Source: Chaenocephalus aceratus (Eukaryota > Chordata > Actinopteri > Perciformes > Channichthyidae). From it: a stretch of DNA of 64,000 nucleotides. The position numbers and the translations under genes are program-made. Location of the stretch: contig JAMFTG010000069.1 of the NCBI GenBank assembly GCA_023974075.1, forward strand, positions 1 to 64,000, read 5' to 3'. The notes under the pieces were generated by a model. The model was not told where the DNA came from. It was given only the letters and a program-made list of their open reading frames with translations, and did not search any database. Of the stretch, positions 59,661 through 64,000 are shown piece by piece; position 1 is the stretch's first letter; every line of letters starts with the position of its first letter.

Positions 59661-60049
59661 ATGCTACATTTTTATAGAAATGTTGTTTTTAAGACTGCCT
59701 GTATTTTTTATTTAAATCGAGATAATACACCCGAAAAAAAGCTTTTTATTGATACAAAACTCGACCCAAAGCCGTCTGAATTTCTGACATGTCATTCCCA
59801 GCAGCCTCCGCGCGCGTGACGTCATTGTGGCCAAACAGTCTCTGGGCCAAATATCCGAGATTGGTCTGGCTGCAGACCGCAGCAAGGAGGCGGATCGTAT
59901 AGGGGCGGATCCTATAGGGGCGTTTCCTAACTTTTGTATCCAATAGAATAATGACACTCAGCAGAAATACATACTGTAGGTGGCAGTAATGCAACTTAAG
60001 GGATTCCAGCTGCTTTTATAAATCCTCGCAGAAGAAGTCATTCGTTCTA

Positions 60050-60135
60050 GTGATGGGAATTCCGGCTCTTCCTGGTGAGCCGGATCATTTGGCTCACCAA
60101 GAAGAGCCGGCTCTTTCGGCTCCCAAAGGGCTCTT
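60050..60135. repeat. End of a DNA element rich in GAGCCGGCTCTT motifs
   Basis: TAGTGATGGGAATTCCGGCT and AAGAGCCGGCTCTTTCGGCT contain overlapping palindromes, as seen at the ends of some fish hAT elements. Partner end not identified. Confidence 0.45.
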
Positions 60136-60933
60136 CAGTTTACCACATATTATACCTTTTAATTCAATCAAATGTAGCCCTGTTTTGACTAATGATTTAT
60201 ATGTGTACACATCACTTAAATTATTCAATACATCCTTTGTACTGAAGTATTCAAAAGTAAAAATGACATGTTCAATATAAATTATTTGCTGTGGCCAATT
60301 GTTTTCATTGCATTTACAGACCCGTGTGACTCTCTGATGCCACCCAATGAATACATTGACTTGCTTGTAGAACCACGCTACACAAAACAGATAGCTACAC
60401 CTATAAAAACTATTAAAAAAATAAGGGTAATAGTATTTTCCTGAGATGCATGTTTATATTTATTGTAATGTCATTTTTCTTAACACACAATTGTCTGTTT
60501 TTATGATGCTGCAGGCACCTTCCATGAAAATGGCTGATGGGGTTAATAATAATTAGAACAGCCAATAAAATGTTTGTTTAATAAAGACTTTCCTCTTTGT
60601 AGGTACTGTATATATTTTGTAATTAATCTTACCACCAGACACAACATGAACAAATGAATGATACACATCAGGACAGTAACTTAAACTTCATTATTTTAGG
60701 TGTACAGAAACCTCTACTCATGGTGTTAAATGATATACAGCAATATCTTCCATAAAACGTAGTTGATTGATTTGAATAATAATTACTACCACTGCACAAA
60801 CAGTGAAAAATGATATGCCTACAATTTATGAATTTGTCTTCTCTGTGGGTTGTATACTCTTCATTCTTTATGAAAATTAATTATAATTATTATTTTTCAA
60901 AGTTCGTTTATGATTCATTCAAAGCATTACAAT
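60136..60933. other. AT-rich stretch, no gene seen
   Basis: No ORF with recognisable content. May be the interior of the element starting at 60050. Confidence 0.3.
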
Positions 60934-61931
60934 TAGTGCTGTCAAAATTATCACGTTAACGGCGGTAATTAATTTTTTGAATTAATTGCGTTAAAATATT
61001 TAACGCATGTGCAGAATGGCCCGCCCCATACATGCCACCAGTGGCAGCGCCAGGGTATGGCTGGGGTAGGCTACACCCATACCAAGAAATGGCTTAGCCC
61101 CACCATGAAAAATGATGTTAAAGTAAGCAAAATAAAGTCTGCCAACTCGCGGAGTAAATTGCACAGACAGCAGTTAGTAAGATTGATTTCAGTAGCATCT
61201 TTGATAACGGCGTGGTGTTGTTGCAGGAAATCCCGACGGAGAATACTCTTGCTGTAGTACAGGGCAGAGCCATATAATAGTAATAATATGGCTCTGGTAC
61301 AGGGGTGCACATAACTGGTACGCAGGTTATGTGCGTAATCTGAAATGCGTACCGTCACTTGTGTCACAAAGCGCATTTGCGTACCGACGTACTTGTGAAG
61401 CTTTTCCAGAAGGCGGTTAGATCACCGGACGACAGAGTCGGTCTCCGTGTGCACATACAGGGCTGCTGTTAACGTCGGTCTGTACAACGGAACTGTGCCA
61501 AAACTACGCCAACCGGCTGCGGAGGGAGACTCCCCCCTTCACTGGAGAACTGCGCTAAAACAGCTGATCACAACGTTCACACTCTGTGGTCACGAAGTAC
61601 TCCACTAGCCCCCCCCCCTCCGTCGACTTTCCTGAAGTACTCCCCCGTTGATAGAAATCAACACGTAATGAATTAAGACCCCACGGTTTGATGATTGATA
61701 GGTGTGTGGGTTGTCTTTCATTTTGACATGCAGAAAAATGTTATAATAAACATAGATACTGTATGTTAAATGGATATATCCGCCTTCTTTCATTTATCTT
61801 TCCATTCCCACAACAATATACATAAAGAAATGGCATATTTTGGACATAGTTCGAATGGTGATTAATCATGATTAATTAATTTTTAAGCTGTGATTAATCT
61901 GATTACAATTTTTAATCGTTTGACAGCCCTA
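60934..61931. mobile_element. hAT-like element with 8-bp TSD
   Basis: Begins TAGTGCTGTCAAAATTATCA and ends TTTAATCGTTTGACAGCCCTA. Flanks ATTACAAT (60926-60933) and ATTAAAAT (61932-61939) differ at one base. The interior holds a fragment (about 61298-61400, CAGGGGTGCACATAACTG) of the family at 42018-43568. No transposase recognised. Confidence 0.8.
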
Positions 61932-62007
61932 ATTAAAATAAATGAGAAACAGAGAGCGTCATTTACCTTTAAGAAATACGTGGGGGCGGGGTTCATAACC
62001 CATAACC

Positions 62008-62035
62008 CTGCACTCAGGGTTTACTCTGAGTGCAG
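62008..62035. other. Perfect 10-bp inverted repeat upstream of LINE ORF1
   Basis: CTGCACTCAG, 8-base spacer, CTGAGTGCAG. It lies about 255 bp before the ORF1 start, within the probable LINE 5'UTR. Function unknown. Confidence 0.6.
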
Positions 62036-62290
62036 ACGCTTTTCTGCTTGCTCCTGCCTCTGCTTACTTTTTATGCTGATTTTCCTATTCTTATTCTCTG
62101 AAAACTTCGAGCAGCGGCTCCTGGACATTAACCGATCACTGGGACAGTTCATCTTCGTAAATAGACGGAGGTTTTCAGCCATATTTCAACATTTTTACGA
62201 CGACCCCAGTCTTACAGTAGCGTGGCCTAGCAACAGCTAAAGCCTGGTAGGCTACTGCATGCTATTTAGCTTAAGCTAGTTGGTAGAAAA

Positions 62291-63841
62291 ATGCCTCCGT
62301 TCTCTACAGATGACTTCCACAAACTTCTACAGAAGATAGTTGTGCTGGAAATGAAAATGCAACGGTTGGAAGTTAACGTGGAAGTGAATGGACTATGTCG
62401 TGGGAATGACACCACTTTACCAATGTTGCAAAATAGTGGAAAGGGGTATGCTAACTCACAGCTAGTTAGCAGCTACAAGGATTCCAAGGAACAGGAGGGC
62501 TGTGTACCGGGTAATAAATCTACAAGTGGTGGTCCTCCCTGGAACTCTCTGGGTGCAAAGCCGAAGAGTAAATCATTTCCATGGGATTTGGGAGGACGGA
62601 TAACAGGCAGAGCCCAACACTCAGAAATATGTGATGCGACCGGCTGGCCTGCATTGTTATCACCCAGGAAGAGCGCCTCTTCAACCCCTAAACAGCAGTG
62701 GACAGCTGCTAAAGGGAGAATTACAAAAAATCCTCCTAAACCACCAAGTGTGCCAATCCAGAACAGATACGCTCCGCTGACCGAGAGCCGGAGATCTCTT
62801 TCTGATGACCTGGATAACCCGTCCTCTTCACACAGCAGGGTAAGGACCAATAGCTACTCCAAAAGTAAAAGGCTAGAGGGAAAGCTAACGACTGGGCCTG
62901 AAACTCTGATTGTGGGTGACTCTGCTGTAAGAGATGTAAAAGGTCTGTGTAGTAAGAACAACACCAAAGTACTCTGTTTTCCCAAGGATGTGGTCTCTGA
63001 CTTGGCTGAGAAGATCCTGCATATTGGGGCTGAACATCCGACTGTGAAGAATGTGGTACTACACATTGGAACAAATGATGTTGTGAAACAAGAGTCAGAA
63101 GTGCTGAAAAAAGACTTTAAATGTTTGTTGGAAACTGCCAGCTCTCTAAATGCAGAGGTGTTCATCAGTGGCCCTCTACCGCCAGTCAGAAGAGGAGTGG
63201 AGAGATTCAGCAGATTGTTTGCACTGAACACCTGGCTTTCAACTGCCTGTACTGACCATTCTGTGCATTTTATTGACAATTTTAACTTTTTCTGGGATCG
63301 CAGACATCTTTTCAAGGCAAATGGAGTTTGTCTGAACAAGTCAGGAGTGAAATTGTTTATCTCTAACATATTCAACTGCCTGCGTCATCAATCTGTTCCC
63401 TCTGCCAAGGACAAGCGGCAAGAGAAATCAAAACAGAAGATAGACACAACACATCGCGCAGAAAACCCTGAAGAAGTATCACTGCACCCGCCTGAGGAAT
63501 GTTCTGATTATGGGAGACCTATGAAACACACGGAGGAGTCCCCACCGCCCGCCACCCCCCCCCCTATCAACGCTTTTGAGAATACTCCGTTCACCCTTTC
63601 ACCCACGCCCACCATCCTGGAGATCGTTGAACACATGAAGGAGATACAGAGGGCTGGCACCGATTCCTTCCTGGATTTCAAAGACCAAACTAAGGCGTTA
63701 CGCATGGCTGGCAGCATGTCCTTTACCCCCGCCCCTCAACGACGCCCACCAAAATCACCGAAGCAGAGATGCGCACCATCTCTCCCGTCTTCATCACCAT
63801 GCCTACCACAATCATCCAAACCAAAACAATCTGCAAACTGA
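62291..63841 (+). CDS. CR1/L2-clade LINE ORF1 protein with SGNH-esterase-like domain
   Basis: Intact 516-codon ORF. It starts with a short helical segment (MPPFSTDDFHKLLQKIVVLE), followed by a long low-complexity basic linker. An SGNH/GDSL-type hydrolase fold follows at residues about 205-365: block I ETLIVGDSAVRDV, block III VVLHIGTNDV, and block V region HLFKANGVCLNKSGVKLF. A proline-rich C-terminus follows. Esterase-containing ORF1 proteins are known in CR1-clade LINEs. Here the block V positions usually occupied by D and H (as in DG-[IV]-H) read N and C, so the catalytic pair appears lost. The ATG at 62291 is the first in the frame with good context (AAAATGCC). ORF2 appears to begin just downstream. 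Confidence 0.85.
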   Translation: MPPFSTDDFHKLLQKIVVLEMKMQRLEVNVEVNGLCRGNDTTLPMLQNSGKGYANSQLVSSYKDSKEQEGCVPGNKSTSGGPPWNSLGAKPKSKSFPWDLGGRITGRAQHSEICDATGWPALLSPRKSASSTPKQQWTAAKGRITKNPPKPPSVPIQNRYAPLTESRRSLSDDLDNPSSSHSRVRTNSYSKSKRLEGKLTTGPETLIVGDSAVRDVKGLCSKNNTKVLCFPKDVVSDLAEKILHIGAEHPTVKNVVLHIGTNDVVKQESEVLKKDFKCLLETASSLNAEVFISGPLPPVRRGVERFSRLFALNTWLSTACTDHSVHFIDNFNFFWDRRHLFKANGVCLNKSGVKLFISNIFNCLRHQSVPSAKDKRQEKSKQKIDTTHRAENPEEVSLHPPEECSDYGRPMKHTEESPPPATPPPINAFENTPFTLSPTPTILEIVEHMKEIQRAGTDSFLDFKDQTKALRMAGSMSFTPAPQRRPPKSPKQRCAPSLPSSSPCLPQSSKPKQSAN

Positions 63842-64000
63842 TATCTGCTGGGTCCAGGCTCAAGGGCGTATGGCACTCTCAACTCTTTCCAGGACATGCC
63901 AGGGCCCTGCCTGTCAGTAGCTTTGCCGATATCTGTGTTGATAGGTAATAGATTAAGAGCGGTAACTCATCTTAGATACAGGAAGCGCTCAAACGTTTGT
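63842..64000 (+). mobile_element. Start of LINE ORF2, cut by the window edge
   Basis: After the ORF1 stop, one frame reads GNRLRAVTHLRYRKRS to the last base. It resembles the N-terminal leader before the endonuclease in related LINEs, but too little is present to be sure. Confidence 0.4.

Overview
This is a stretch of vertebrate nuclear DNA, almost certainly from a ray-finned (probably percomorph) fish. The clues are intron-containing genes with GT-AG junctions, a mitochondrial carrier gene of the SLC25A36 type, a tandem C2H2 zinc-finger gene family, L2/CR1-clade LINEs, very many hAT-type DNA transposons, a fish-type Ty3/Gypsy gag element and long pure (TG)n tracts. There is no prokaryotic-style operon, CRISPR array or rRNA/tRNA gene that I can support.

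Layout. (1) Positions 1-24,000 hold the 3' half of an slc25a36-like gene on the + strand: four coding exons (7730-7830, 10782-10848, 19702-19992, 21523-21716) and a long 3'UTR ending near a poly(A) signal at 23863. The upstream exons lie left of the window. Its introns are packed with transposable elements: a broken Mutator-like transposase (678-2494, minus), an L2 LINE, several MITEs, and one intron with a nest about six layers deep between roughly 10,965 and 18,650. The penultimate exon carries one base too many and shifts the reading frame. (2) Positions 24,000-43,600 contain only mobile DNA: a complete hAT element with intact target-site duplications, a gag-only LTR retrotransposon (28119-30635), LINE 3' ends, a tyrosine-recombinase-like ORF split exactly by a MITE, an unusual tandem-repeat and hairpin region (36,680-37,770), and further hAT copies. 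(3) Positions 43,900-58,000 hold two zinc-finger terminal exons about 10.2 kb apart. They come from a direct segmental duplication that also copied part of a hAT insertion lying just upstream. Between them sits a 5'-truncated, broken endogenous retrovirus (minus strand) keeping RNase H, the integrase tail and env. (4) Positions 58,000-64,000 hold more DNA transposons and the 5' half of a CR1/L2-clade LINE whose 516-residue ORF1 carries an SGNH-esterase-like domain and runs off the right edge into ORF2.

The only host genes I can support are slc25a36 and the two zinc-finger genes. The rest is transposon biology. Target-site duplications read directly from the sequence date many insertions relative to each other. 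I did not find a convincing new biochemical system. The best leads are the slc25a36 frameshift, the rearranged zinc-finger arrays, the hairpin/tandem-repeat block, and the LINE esterase-like domain with substituted catalytic positions.
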